This document shows positions 8,627 to 16,780 of a DNA stretch of 53,531 nt, piece after piece (positions within the stretch are counted from its first letter, which is position 1; the number at the start of each line of letters is the position of its first letter). The stretch is from NCBI GenBank assembly GCA_017430945.1, contig JAFRMB010000048.1, positions 1 to 53,531 on the forward strand. The letters are read 5' to 3'. The DNA is from Clostridia bacterium (GTDB taxonomy: Bacteria > Bacillota_A > Clostridia > Christensenellales > Aristaeellaceae). The notes below the pieces were generated by a model. The model saw only the letters and a program-made list of their open reading frames with translations, had not been told where the DNA came from and searched no databases. The position numbers and the translations under genes are program-made.

Positions 8627-9781
8627 TCACGCGCCCTGTTCGAACAGCTTCGCCGCCTTATCCATGCGGTCGGCCACCTTCACGCCGAAGGGACAGCGCT
8701 GCTCACATCCGTGACAGGCGATGCACTCGCCCGCGTGATGTGCAAGGTCCGAATAGTGAGTCCGCAGCGACGCGGGCACCTCGGGCTGCATCACGGCAAG
8801 GTCGTAGAGCTTGTTGACCATGGCGATGTCGATGTCGACCGGGCAGGGCTTACAGTGGCCGCAGTAAGTGCATTCGCCACCTGTAAAGGCGTGCGCCGGC
8901 GCAGCGGCCAGCACGCTGGCGTAGTCCCTTTCGGCATCCGATGCCGTCTCATAGGCCGCGGCGGCTTCCACGTGGTCAGGGGTATCATAGCCGCACATGA
9001 CCGACGCCACCGCGGGCTTCGTCAGGCAATAGTGGATGCATTGCACGGGCGTCAACGCCACGCCGAACGGCGAGCGCTGCGCGTCGAACAGCCTTCCGCC
9101 CGCAAAGGGCTTCATGCAGGTGATCCCGATGTCCAGCTGCGCGCACCGCCGATACATATCCGCCCTGACCGGATCGATGCCCGCCAGGGACGCATCATAG
9201 ACCTCGGCGAAGTAATTGTCGAGGTCGTCCGTGGGCGGCATCAGGTCGAAAGCGGGATTCACGCTGAACAGGATCATCTCAACGATCCCGCTCTCAGCTG
9301 CCTTTCGGGCGATGACGGGGTTGTGGGTCGACAATCCGATGTGACGGATGCGGCCTGCGGCCTTCAGCGCCATCACGTAGTCCAGGAACGCCGTATGCTG
9401 CACGACCTCCCAGTCTTCCTCCAGGTCCACGTAGTGGATCATGCCAAGGTCGATGTAGTCGGTCCGCAAACGGGACAACAGGTCTTCGAACGCGACCCGA
9501 CACTTTTCGACATCGCGGGTGCGGGTATACTGTCCGTTCTGCCAGGTCGAGCCGATGTGGCCCTGTATGATCCACCGCTCCCGCCTGCCTGCGATGGCAC
9601 TGCCGATGTTGTCGCGCACCTCCGGCCCCGGCATCCAGCAATCGAGGATGTTGATCCCCAGTGCTTCCGCCCGGTCGATCACGGCCTTGCACGCCCTGGC
9701 ATCGTGCCGCTCCAGCCACTCACCGCCGAAGCCGATCTCACTGACCATCAATCCGGTCTTTCCAAGCCGCCTGTATCGCAT
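8627..9781 (-). CDS. aldo/keto reductase with C-terminal 4Fe-4S ferredoxin domain
   Basis: The 384 residues start at MRYRRLGKTGLMVSEIGFGG (ATG at 9781), the usual N-terminus of this family. An NAD(P)H-dependent aldo/keto reductase barrel occupies about residues 1-285 and contains NILDCWMPGPE, TDYIDLGMIHYVD and RHIGLSTHNP. A ferredoxin-like tail has two cysteine clusters (CTYCGHCKPCP and CIACHGCEQRCP), enough for two 4Fe-4S clusters. The combination is known in anaerobes, where the iron-sulfur domain probably passes electrons. The canonical active-site Tyr appears changed (NILDCW in place of the usual D-x-A-x-x-Y pattern), so activity on carbonyls is uncertain. It lies 28 bases after the glycosidase gene, in the same operon. 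Confidence 0.88.
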   Translation of the reverse strand: MRYRRLGKTGLMVSEIGFGGEWLERHDARACKAVIDRAEALGINILDCWMPGPEVRDNIGSAIAGRRERWIIQGHIGSTWQNGQYTRTRDVEKCRVAFEDLLSRLRTDYIDLGMIHYVDLEEDWEVVQHTAFLDYVMALKAAGRIRHIGLSTHNPVIARKAAESGIVEMILFSVNPAFDLMPPTDDLDNYFAEVYDASLAGIDPVRADMYRRCAQLDIGITCMKPFAGGRLFDAQRSPFGVALTPVQCIHYCLTKPAVASVMCGYDTPDHVEAAAAYETASDAERDYASVLAAAPAHAFTGGECTYCGHCKPCPVDIDIAMVNKLYDLAVMQPEVPASLRTHYSDLAHHAGECIACHGCEQRCPFGVKVADRMDKAAKLFEQGA

Positions 9782-9809
9782 AACTATGCCTCCCGCCGAT
9801 CTTCGTGGA

Positions 9810-11717
9810 TCACTTGGCCGTGATACGCCCCATGGGGAACTGCGCGATGCGCAGTGCCGTGCTCCCGTACGGAACGAGCTCCAGCACCTGTGCGCGCGCA
9901 GCGTCGATCTTCGGCACCATGGGCACGGCGGCGGCACTGGCCCCGTCCATGGGCCACTCCACCGGCACGGCTTTCACCTTGACGGTCACCGCTGCCCCGT
10001 CCACGCCGAACGCGTGCGGCGCCTGCGTGCCGTACATGGCCTTCATGGGCTCGTCGCGCACCAGCGCCCAGTTCCAGGGCTCCTCCGCCGTCACCTGCCA
10101 GCCCTCGGACTGGCGCTCCCACGCCGCCTGCGGCGCAAAGGCCATCAGCAGCGGCCCCAGCTCCACCGCACCGGACTGATGATACCATTTCGTCACCCTC
10201 GGCGCGGTCGGCAGCTCCAGCTGCACGACGTCTCCCGTGCGCCAGCGGCGGCGCACGCAGGTGACCTCGCCGGCGCGCACCTGCATGATCTCTCCATCGG
10301 GCAGGAAGATCATGGGCTGGCGCGCCCATGCCGGCACCCTCAGATAGAGCGGGAACTCGCAGGGCTGCTTCACCGATATCTCCAGCTCCACCAGTGAGCG
10401 GAATGGATAACCGCCGGAGACCCTCAGTCGTACGGGCACATTGTCCAGCGTGGCGCGCACGGTGCAGGGCGCGTAGCTGACAGCCTGCAGGCCCCCGTCG
10501 GCCGTGGCGTACCACTGGGATGCGGCGAACAGCGGCCAGCCGCTCAGACTCGAGGCCGCGCTCTGCGGATCGGGCTCGCGGAACAGGTTCGCTTCGTCGC
10601 CGTCGTTGTACCAATGGCGGGTCTCGCGGGACACCTTCACCTGATTGACCTGCTGGAGCCGCTGCTGGGCACGCATGTCCACCGTGTAGGCCGCGGGCAG
10701 CGCATTGTAGGCGGCCTTCTCCAGGTCATCGGCATAGTCCTGGAAGCAGCGGTCGTCCTGGCTGAAATCCCCCAGCGCCAACAGCGCCTCGAGCGTGTTC
10801 AGAAGCTCCGTCACCGCTATCGTCTCAGAACCCTGCGTGGGACTTGAGCCGTTCAGGTGCTCATCACAGGTGAACATGCCGCTCGCCAGACCGTGGTGCC
10901 TCATCAGCTTTTCCCAGCCAAAGCGGAAGCCGCCCTGCTCCTTGAAGCCGGATTTGAACAGGTTGATGACGCCCGGAGTCTTGAGCGCCATGGCGATGTT
11001 CACGCCGTGCGACAGGTGGTACTGCGTACGGAAGTAAGGGCGCTTCTCGCCCTCGAGCGGCTCGCTGCGCTCCTCCGCCAGCGCTTCGGCCAGTCGCGCC
11101 CAGCGAAGCGACTTGCTCATCGGGACCGTGTTGGAGAAGGTGTGGAAATAGCTGGTCCAATCCAGCGTCTGCGCGCGCAATCTGCGGGCCAGCTCCAACA
11201 GGTGCTTCTGACCGGTCAGGTCATAGAGCCACAGCACCAGCGCCATGTTCTCTCCGCCCCGGGCCACAGCCCAGTCACACAGCGGCACGTCCGCCAGGTT
11301 CAGGTACTGATACCTGAAGAAACGGTCCATCAACACCAGCACCCGCCGATCGCCCGTGGCCGTGAAATACAGCTTCATGGCGCGCAGCGCGCGTATGCGG
11401 GGCCAGTAGTCGCCGTCCTCGCCCGGTCCAAACCAGCCATCCTCGCGCTGACCGGCGATGAGCTGCTCCATCTTTGCCGTCGCCCGGAGCTTCAGCGCGG
11501 GGTCATCCAGCGTCCATGCCAGCGCCGTGAGGCCGCTCAGATCGCAGTCCGGATCCACCCCGCCATCCAGCGGCCAGATCTCATCCAGCCGTTCCGAAAG
11601 CGCATCGGCCAGGAGTCTGAGCTGCTCCAGCAGCCAGCCCTCCGGACGGATCGCGCCCAGCGGCATCTGAGAGAGCGTGTTCGGCGTCAGCGGCGCCCTG
11701 TTGAAGATGGGTCTCAT
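9810..11717 (-). CDS. GH127-like (DUF1680) glycoside hydrolase, beta-L-arabinofuranosidase family
   Basis: The 635 residues start at ATG 11717, supported by GAGG seven bases upstream; an in-frame GTG lies two codons earlier. The N-terminal half is an alpha/alpha barrel with GWLLEQLRLLADAL, EDGWFGPGEDGDYWPRIRAL and HHGLASGMFTCDEHLNGSSP. The C-terminal half is beta-rich, with LRVPAWARQPMIFLPDG and TVKVKAVPVEWPMDG. There is no signal peptide, so it acts in the cytoplasm on imported oligosaccharides. Family-level assignment comes from architecture and the Cys/Glu-rich mid-region; the substrate may not be arabinofuranose. It is cotranscribed with an RNA methyltransferase upstream and a reductase downstream. 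Confidence 0.75.
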   Translation of the reverse strand: MRPIFNRAPLTPNTLSQMPLGAIRPEGWLLEQLRLLADALSERLDEIWPLDGGVDPDCDLSGLTALAWTLDDPALKLRATAKMEQLIAGQREDGWFGPGEDGDYWPRIRALRAMKLYFTATGDRRVLVLMDRFFRYQYLNLADVPLCDWAVARGGENMALVLWLYDLTGQKHLLELARRLRAQTLDWTSYFHTFSNTVPMSKSLRWARLAEALAEERSEPLEGEKRPYFRTQYHLSHGVNIAMALKTPGVINLFKSGFKEQGGFRFGWEKLMRHHGLASGMFTCDEHLNGSSPTQGSETIAVTELLNTLEALLALGDFSQDDRCFQDYADDLEKAAYNALPAAYTVDMRAQQRLQQVNQVKVSRETRHWYNDGDEANLFREPDPQSAASSLSGWPLFAASQWYATADGGLQAVSYAPCTVRATLDNVPVRLRVSGGYPFRSLVELEISVKQPCEFPLYLRVPAWARQPMIFLPDGEIMQVRAGEVTCVRRRWRTGDVVQLELPTAPRVTKWYHQSGAVELGPLLMAFAPQAAWERQSEGWQVTAEEPWNWALVRDEPMKAMYGTQAPHAFGVDGAAVTVKVKAVPVEWPMDGASAAAVPMVPKIDAARAQVLELVPYGSTALRIAQFPMGRITAK

Positions 11718-11743
11718 AATCACACCTCGTCGTCGCGGTCCTT

Positions 11744-12937
11744 TTACCGCGTTGCTTTGCCAGTTTTGGTCCTGTCCTGAGCCGACGATCCGCCACGCGC
11801 ATCGCGGCGCCCGCCTTTACCCGCCTCGAAGATCCTGTATTCACACTCGATGCGGCCGTTATAGTAACGGCGGCGTCGGGTCGCGCGACGGCCATAGGCG
11901 TGCTCAAAGCCCACATCTGCGGAAAAAGCGCAGAGTCGCCAGCCCGGATGCCGCTCCTGCAGCGCGCCCAACTGCCGGGCCACCGCGTGCGCTGCACGGG
12001 CATTGTCAAGCCGCTCACCATAGGGCGGATTGGCGATGAACGTCCCGGCTTCGCCGCCGAGGTTCACCTCCCGCATGTCGCACACGTTCAGTTCGATGCG
12101 CCCGGCCAGCCCGGCCTGCTTCAGATGGCGCCCCGCCAGCTCGATGGCTTCCGGATCGATGTCGCTGCCCGCGATGTTCAGTGCGCGCTTCGATCCCTCT
12201 TCGAACCTGAGCCGGGCCTCCCGGCGGATGTCGTTCAGCGCGTCGATGGGCGCGCAGGGCCACCGCTCCATGGCGAAGTGGCGGGTCAGCCCCGGCGCGC
12301 GGCCCAGTGCGATGAACGCCGCTTCGATGAGGATGGTGCCCGTGCCGCAGCAGGGGTCATACAGGGGCTCCCAGGGGTGCCATCCGCTCTGCAGCACCAG
12401 CGCGGCCGCCAGCGTCTCCCGCAGAGGCGCCTCGCCGTTCCAGGTCCGGTATCCGCGGCGGGAAAGGGGTTCACCGGAGGCGTCCAGCGACACCGTCACC
12501 TGATCGTTCCGTATGACGACATCCACCTGGAAGGTCACGCCGGTCTCGGAGAACCAGTCGGTGCCATAGGCAACCTTCATGCGCTCGACGATGGCGCGCT
12601 TGCCGATCTTCTGAACGTCCGAAGGGCTCATCAGCTGGGATCTGACGCATCTCGCCCGGATCGGGAACGCCGCGTCCGCGGGCAGCAGCCGCTCCCACTC
12701 GATGGCCTTGACGCCCTGAAAGAGCGCTTCATAGGTCTTCGCCTCGAACTGCGCCATCACCAGCATGATGCGGTCGCAGGTCCTCAGCCACAGGTTTGCC
12801 CGGAACGCATCCTCAAAGCCGCCCTCAAAGGCCGCGCCGCCCACATCCAGCACCTGCACGTCCCGCATGCCCAGGTGTTTCAGATCCCGCCCGGTCATGC
12901 CCTCCATGCCGAAGGCCGCGCTCGCGATCCACTTCAT
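11744..12937 (-). CDS. THUMP-domain class I SAM RNA methyltransferase (RlmL/YpsC type)
   Basis: Probably methylates guanine N2 in 23S rRNA. The 397 residues start at MKWIASAAFGMEGMTGRDLK (ATG at 12937). A ferredoxin-like and THUMP region (about 1-165) contains CVRSQLMSPSDVQKIGKRAI. A Rossmann methyltransferase domain follows, with motif I-like DPCCGTGTILIEAAFIALG and the catalytic NPPYGERL characteristic of base amino-methyltransferases. A lysine/arginine-rich tail ends the protein. The start lies about 80 bases downstream of a good promoter; an upstream extension of the frame would overlap that promoter. It is first in an operon with the GH127-like and reductase genes, an odd metabolic pairing. 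Confidence 0.9.
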   Translation of the reverse strand: MKWIASAAFGMEGMTGRDLKHLGMRDVQVLDVGGAAFEGGFEDAFRANLWLRTCDRIMLVMAQFEAKTYEALFQGVKAIEWERLLPADAAFPIRARCVRSQLMSPSDVQKIGKRAIVERMKVAYGTDWFSETGVTFQVDVVIRNDQVTVSLDASGEPLSRRGYRTWNGEAPLRETLAAALVLQSGWHPWEPLYDPCCGTGTILIEAAFIALGRAPGLTRHFAMERWPCAPIDALNDIRREARLRFEEGSKRALNIAGSDIDPEAIELAGRHLKQAGLAGRIELNVCDMREVNLGGEAGTFIANPPYGERLDNARAAHAVARQLGALQERHPGWRLCAFSADVGFEHAYGRRATRRRRYYNGRIECEYRIFEAGKGGRRDARGGSSAQDRTKTGKATR

Positions 12938-13024
12938 CGATCCAACCCATTCCCGTCCGGCGTCCGCGCCGTCCTTCCCGAATGGCGGAAAAGACAACAC
13001 TTTCCCCCTATTATTCCATATTCT

Positions 13025-13053
13025 ATTATAATTGAAAACCAACGCGCCTTCAA
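13025..13053 (-). promoter_or_regulatory. sigma-A promoter for the RNA methyltransferase operon
   Basis: On the minus strand, TTGAAG (13053-13048), a 17-base spacer and a perfect TATAAT (13030-13025) precede a leader of about 80 bases. Confidence 0.8.
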
Positions 13054-13075
13054 GCCGTTGACACGCCGGAGCAAA

Positions 13076-13105
13076 ATTTAACCCGGCGGGTGCAATCCCG
13101 CCGGG
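13076..13105 (-). terminator. intrinsic terminator ending the NAD/peptidase gene run
   Basis: A perfect 9-bp stem (CCCGGCGGG at 13082-13090 with CCCGCCGGG at 13097-13105) is followed on the minus strand by TTAAATTTT. It lies 20 bases past the stop at 13125. Confidence 0.85.
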
Positions 13106-13124
13106 ATTCATGAGGACCATTCGG

Positions 13125-14135
13125 TCACAGCAGTCGGATCGTGGCCAGCACTTCAGCGAGCGCCGCGTCGCCGCCCCCCACCACCGGGTCGCCCTCGACG
13201 GCGTAGTAGGTATTGTTCACGGCGAACACCAGGCAGCCGCCTTCCGGCAGCGCGACGACATAAGCGCTGCGGTCCACCTCCGGCCGGAGCGCGCCGTCCC
13301 GCACCCATGTGGCGGGCACAGCGTCCGCGCCGAAGGTCGCGGCCTCGGCCACGGGCTGCTCCAGGTCCGCGCTGAGCGCTTCGACCGCAGCCTCTGCGGC
13401 CTCCTCCCGGCGCGTCACATCGACGCCGATGCCCTCCAGCGCCTCGACGCCGGCCAGACCCTCCTCCCCGTCGCCGTATTCGATGTAGGAGAAGCGCCGC
13501 AGGTCGTAGTCCACCGCGTAGCCCAGCGGGCTCTCATAGTGGATGATCTGCTCCGCCTCGGGCGTCTCCGGCGCATTGATCAACTCAACAGGCGCCCAGC
13601 CGAAGCTCTGGTACTGGGTGACGGGCAGGCTGTTCCGGTTCACATAGTCGCTGACGGACTGAAGCTGCGCCGTCCCCAGGTCCTCCGTGGCAGCGTCCAG
13701 CTGCTCCAGCAGGCCGGGCCGCGCGCCGAAGATGCGCTCCTCGTCCTCGCGGCTGCCCTCGCCTTCCTCGGCCCACTCGGCGTAGGTCACCTCATAAGCG
13801 CCGTCCGCCGTCCGCAGGTGCAGAAGCCCGGACACCACGCAGCCGCTCTCTTCCATGAGGGTAGTGTTCCGGAGGGTGTAGTTGAACAGGCCGAACAGGC
13901 CCCAGACCCGCACGTCCCCGGGATCGGCGTCGTCCGTCTCCAGGATCGTCGCGAAGGGAATGGCCGCGTCGGCGGGCTCGAAGCCCGCGCCCAGTTCTTT
14001 TAATAAATAATCGCAGACCGCCGCCATCATGGGCTCACCGTCCCCGCAGTCAAAGGGCGGCAGCGCCGCGCCCTCCGCCCGCGCCGGGAGCAGCAGCGCC
14101 AGCAGCAGCATCGTCCAAAGGAGCATCTTTTTCAT
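13125..14135 (-). CDS. secreted protein of unknown function
   Basis: The 336 residues begin at MKKMLLWTMLLLALLLPARA, a clear signal peptide (ATG at 14135, AAGGTGG eight bases upstream). The mature part is acidic, rich in Glu, Ala, Gly and Asp, with tyrosine-rich beta-like stretches (YAVDYDLRRFSYIEYGDG, AYVVALPEGGCLVFAVNN). There is a helical middle near residue 240. No lipobox or anchoring segment is seen. No family recognised. It lies 76 bases after a short rhodanese-like ORF, at the end of the minus-strand run that begins with nrtR, and is followed by the run's terminator. Confidence 0.75.
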   Translation of the reverse strand: MKKMLLWTMLLLALLLPARAEGAALPPFDCGDGEPMMAAVCDYLLKELGAGFEPADAAIPFATILETDDADPGDVRVWGLFGLFNYTLRNTTLMEESGCVVSGLLHLRTADGAYEVTYAEWAEEGEGSREDEERIFGARPGLLEQLDAATEDLGTAQLQSVSDYVNRNSLPVTQYQSFGWAPVELINAPETPEAEQIIHYESPLGYAVDYDLRRFSYIEYGDGEEGLAGVEALEGIGVDVTRREEAAEAAVEALSADLEQPVAEAATFGADAVPATWVRDGALRPEVDRSAYVVALPEGGCLVFAVNNTYYAVEGDPVVGGGDAALAEVLATIRLL

Positions 14136-14211
14136 GAATTCGTCCACCTTTCCACGACCCAAACAGCCGTCATGCCATAGACGCAGACCGCCGGCCAAAG
14201 GTTCCGCGGGG

Positions 14212-14436
14212 TCAGCGCTCCGGCGGACGGGTCCAAACGATGATGCCGCCCAGGTCGACCAAGTCGTCACAGCCGTTCTGCAGAAGGTGCGCCGCCGCGC
14301 GGGCGCTGCGGGACCCACTGTGGCAACAGGCGCCGATGGGGCCGTCCTCCATATCGAACGGGGTGATGCGCTCCAGCGGCCAGTTGACGCTGCCGGGCTT
14401 GGCCAGCAGCACCTTCGCATTCTCGTTGATGTCCAT
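14212..14436 (-). CDS. short rhodanese-like protein, N-terminally reduced
   Basis: The 74 residues carry the rhodanese active-site loop CHSGSRSA (C-x-S-G-x-R-S) followed by AAHLLQNGCDDLVDLGGI, the usual last helix and strand. KPGSVNWPLERI corresponds to the 'IPGAINIPL' strand of full-length domains. The first 20-30 residues of a normal rhodanese fold, including the strand and acidic residue before the His-Ile-Pro-Gly loop, are missing. It starts 13 bases after the M32 carboxypeptidase stop, with only a weak Shine-Dalgarno sequence. It may be a functional minimal sulfurtransferase or a decaying remnant. The catalytic Cys is present. Confidence 0.6.
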   Translation of the reverse strand: MDINENAKVLLAKPGSVNWPLERITPFDMEDGPIGACCHSGSRSARAAAHLLQNGCDDLVDLGGIIVWTRPPER

Positions 14437-14449
14437 GGTCCGTCTGCGG

Positions 14450-15949
14450 TCACAGGCCGTACAGCGCGCTGTACTTGTCCGTCAGGTAGTCGATATAGTA
14501 CTTCGGATCGAACGGCGCACCACAGGCGGACTCGAACACCTGGCCCGGCGTCAGCAGCATGCCGTGGCGGTGGATGCGTTCCCGCAGCCAGCCGGTGACC
14601 GCGGAAAGGTCCCCGCGCCCGACGCCGTCCCAGACATCGATGTCCGCCTCCATCGCCCGCAGCATCTGCGCCCCGTAGGCGCTGCCCAGCGTGTAGCTCG
14701 GAAAATAACCCAGAAGGCCGGCCGACCAGTGGCTGTCCTGCAGATACCCGCGCCGGTCATCGGGCACATCGACGCCCAGATAGCGCCGATACATCCCGTT
14801 CCACGCCGCGGGCAGGTCCGCCGCCCGCAGATCGCCGGCCATCATGCGCTTCTCCAGCTCGTAGCGCACCATCACATGCATGGAATAGGTCAGTTCGTCG
14901 GCTTCGGTGCGGACGAGCGACGGCTCCGACAGATTGACGCAGCGATACAGCGTCTCCGCGTCCAGCCCCCGGGTCTGCTCCGGAAAGCATTCGCGCATGA
15001 TCGGGAGCAGCGCCTCGCAGAACGGCCGGCTCCGGCCGATCAGATTCTCATAGAAGCGGCTCTGGCTCTCGTGAAGGGCCATGGACGCGCCGCCCGCCAG
15101 CACCGTCCCCTGCAGCGCGTCGTCCACGCCCAGTTCGTACAGCGCGTGTCCGCCCTCGTGGATCACGCTGTACATGCTCCAAGTGACGTGTGCCACATGG
15201 TAGTGCGTCGTGATGCGCACATCGTGGCGGCCATAGGCGTCGGTGAAGGGGTGCTCCGTCTCCCCCACGCTACAGTCATCGCGGTCGATGCCCAGAAGCG
15301 CCATCAGGCGATCGGTGAACGCCCGCTGTTCATGCACCGGACAGGCGGCGTGCATGAACGGCGCATCGGGCCTGGGCCGCCCGCCCACCGCCTTCACGAG
15401 CGGCGTCAGGCTCTCCCGCAGCGCCTCGAAGAACGGATCCAGCATCGCCATGGAGGTGCCCTTCTCATACGTGTCCAGCAGCACATCGTAGGCGGGCTTC
15501 GAGGCGTCCTTGCGCTCGGCGAGCCTGCGGTTGTAATCGACGATCCGATCCAGGAACGGCGCAAACGACGCATGGTCGTTCGCGGGTTTGGCGGCATGCC
15601 AGACCGCGCCGGCCTCCGCCAACAGCCGCTGATAGGCCTTGTACGCGTCCACCGGTACCAGGCACAGCTCGTCCACGCGTTCCTTCAGCACTTCCGCGCG
15701 GCGCACCTCCCTGAGCGGCAGCGCGCCGCGCTCGCTGAGGATCGTGTCGATCGTTTCCCGCGTCTGCGGTGCGGTGAGCAGGCCGTGCTCCACGGCGCCC
15801 AGCGTCGCCAGCGTCTCACCGCGGCCCGCGGCCGAATTGCGCGACGCGGCCGTCTCACCGTCGTAGTTCATGACGCCGATCGCGTGCCGATAGGCGCGCA
15901 GCGTCCTTTCCAGTTCATCCAGCTGCGTCAGGGCTTCGTTCAGCTTCAT
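14450..15949 (-). CDS. M32 family metallocarboxypeptidase (Taq type)
   Basis: Removes C-terminal amino acids from peptides in the cytoplasm, using a metal ion. At 499 residues it has the family's standard length. The metal-binding HEGGH motif sits in SVIHEGGHALYELGVDD, with the third-ligand helix in ALHESQSRFYENLIGRS. Also seen are the family signatures HPFTDAYGRHDVRITTHY and TEADELTYSMHVMVRYELEK, and the C-terminal DSHWSAGLLGYFPSYTLGSA. It follows nadE by 51 bases and may be in the same transcript. Confidence 0.96.
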   Translation of the reverse strand: MKLNEALTQLDELERTLRAYRHAIGVMNYDGETAASRNSAAGRGETLATLGAVEHGLLTAPQTRETIDTILSERGALPLREVRRAEVLKERVDELCLVPVDAYKAYQRLLAEAGAVWHAAKPANDHASFAPFLDRIVDYNRRLAERKDASKPAYDVLLDTYEKGTSMAMLDPFFEALRESLTPLVKAVGGRPRPDAPFMHAACPVHEQRAFTDRLMALLGIDRDDCSVGETEHPFTDAYGRHDVRITTHYHVAHVTWSMYSVIHEGGHALYELGVDDALQGTVLAGGASMALHESQSRFYENLIGRSRPFCEALLPIMRECFPEQTRGLDAETLYRCVNLSEPSLVRTEADELTYSMHVMVRYELEKRMMAGDLRAADLPAAWNGMYRRYLGVDVPDDRRGYLQDSHWSAGLLGYFPSYTLGSAYGAQMLRAMEADIDVWDGVGRGDLSAVTGWLRERIHRHGMLLTPGQVFESACGAPFDPKYYIDYLTDKYSALYGL

Positions 15950-16000
15950 TTCGTGATCCCTCCGTCGATCCCCGTTCCGATCGCCGCGGCGAAGGGGCGC

Positions 16001-16780
16001 TCAGTCCTCCCACGCGTTCAGGATCGTCGGCAGCCTGCGCTTGTGCATGTTGGCGCGCTCTTTGGCCGCGATCTTCCCGTCCACGGCCGCGTCGCCGCAG
16101 CTGCCCAGTCGCAGATAGTCATGGATCTGTCGATAGGTCAGGCCCAGTTTGACCTCGTCCGGAACGCCCGATAGTCCGTCGTCCGGCGTCTTTTCGACGA
16201 GTTCCTTCGGAAGCTCCGGCATGGTCAGGCCCACCTGCACCACCTCGACGCTGGTGAGCGTACCCAGAGGATTGAAGTCACAGGAGGTGTCGCCGTCCTT
16301 GGTGCAATAGCCCACCGTGGCCTCAGACAGATTGCCGGTGCCGCAAAGGAACGCGCCGATCGCCTGTGCCACGTACCTGAGCGTCGTCATGCGCAGGCGC
16401 GGACCGACGTTCACATCGCTCTCCTTCACGTAGGCCACCCGGAAAAAGTGCGGGTCCGCATCGGGATCCTCGTTCAGATCGAGGGAAGCATGCAGCGCCC
16501 GATGCATCTGGCCGATATTGACCACCCTGCAATGGATGTCCAGTGCGGCACACACCCGCTTGCTGTCGTCGATGTCGCGCTGCGCACCGTCCGGCAGCAT
16601 CAGCCCGTACACGTTCTCCGGGCCCAGCGCACGGGCGCACAGCGCCGCAGCGACCGAGGAATCCTTGCCGCCGGAAATGCCCAGCACCACCCTGGATACG
16701 CCCGCGCCCTGCGTGAACGCGCGGATCTTTCGGATCAGGCGGTCCCGCGCCGCCACCGCGTCAAAATGATATTCAGCCAT
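16001..16780 (-). CDS. nadE: ammonia-dependent NAD+ synthetase
   Basis: Last step of NAD synthesis: deamido-NAD + ATP + NH3 to NAD+. The 259 residues are the short form without a glutaminase domain. The ATP pyrophosphatase P-loop is LGISGGKDSSVAAALCARAL. Later come CGTGNLSEATVGYCTKDGD and the lid region ELPKELVEKTPDDGLSGV. GGAGGAG lies before the ATG, inside the end of pncB, and the two genes overlap by 8 bases, which implies translational coupling. Confidence 0.97.
   Translation of the reverse strand: MAEYHFDAVAARDRLIRKIRAFTQGAGVSRVVLGISGGKDSSVAAALCARALGPENVYGLMLPDGAQRDIDDSKRVCAALDIHCRVVNIGQMHRALHASLDLNEDPDADPHFFRVAYVKESDVNVGPRLRMTTLRYVAQAIGAFLCGTGNLSEATVGYCTKDGDTSCDFNPLGTLTSVEVVQVGLTMPELPKELVEKTPDDGLSGVPDEVKLGLTYRQIHDYLRLGSCGDAAVDGKIAAKERANMHKRRLPTILNAWED

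Noticed and set aside
14240..16174. 644-codon plus-strand ORF opposite the M32 peptidase and nadE
   Set aside because: Same high-GC antisense effect; both minus-strand genes have full family motifs.
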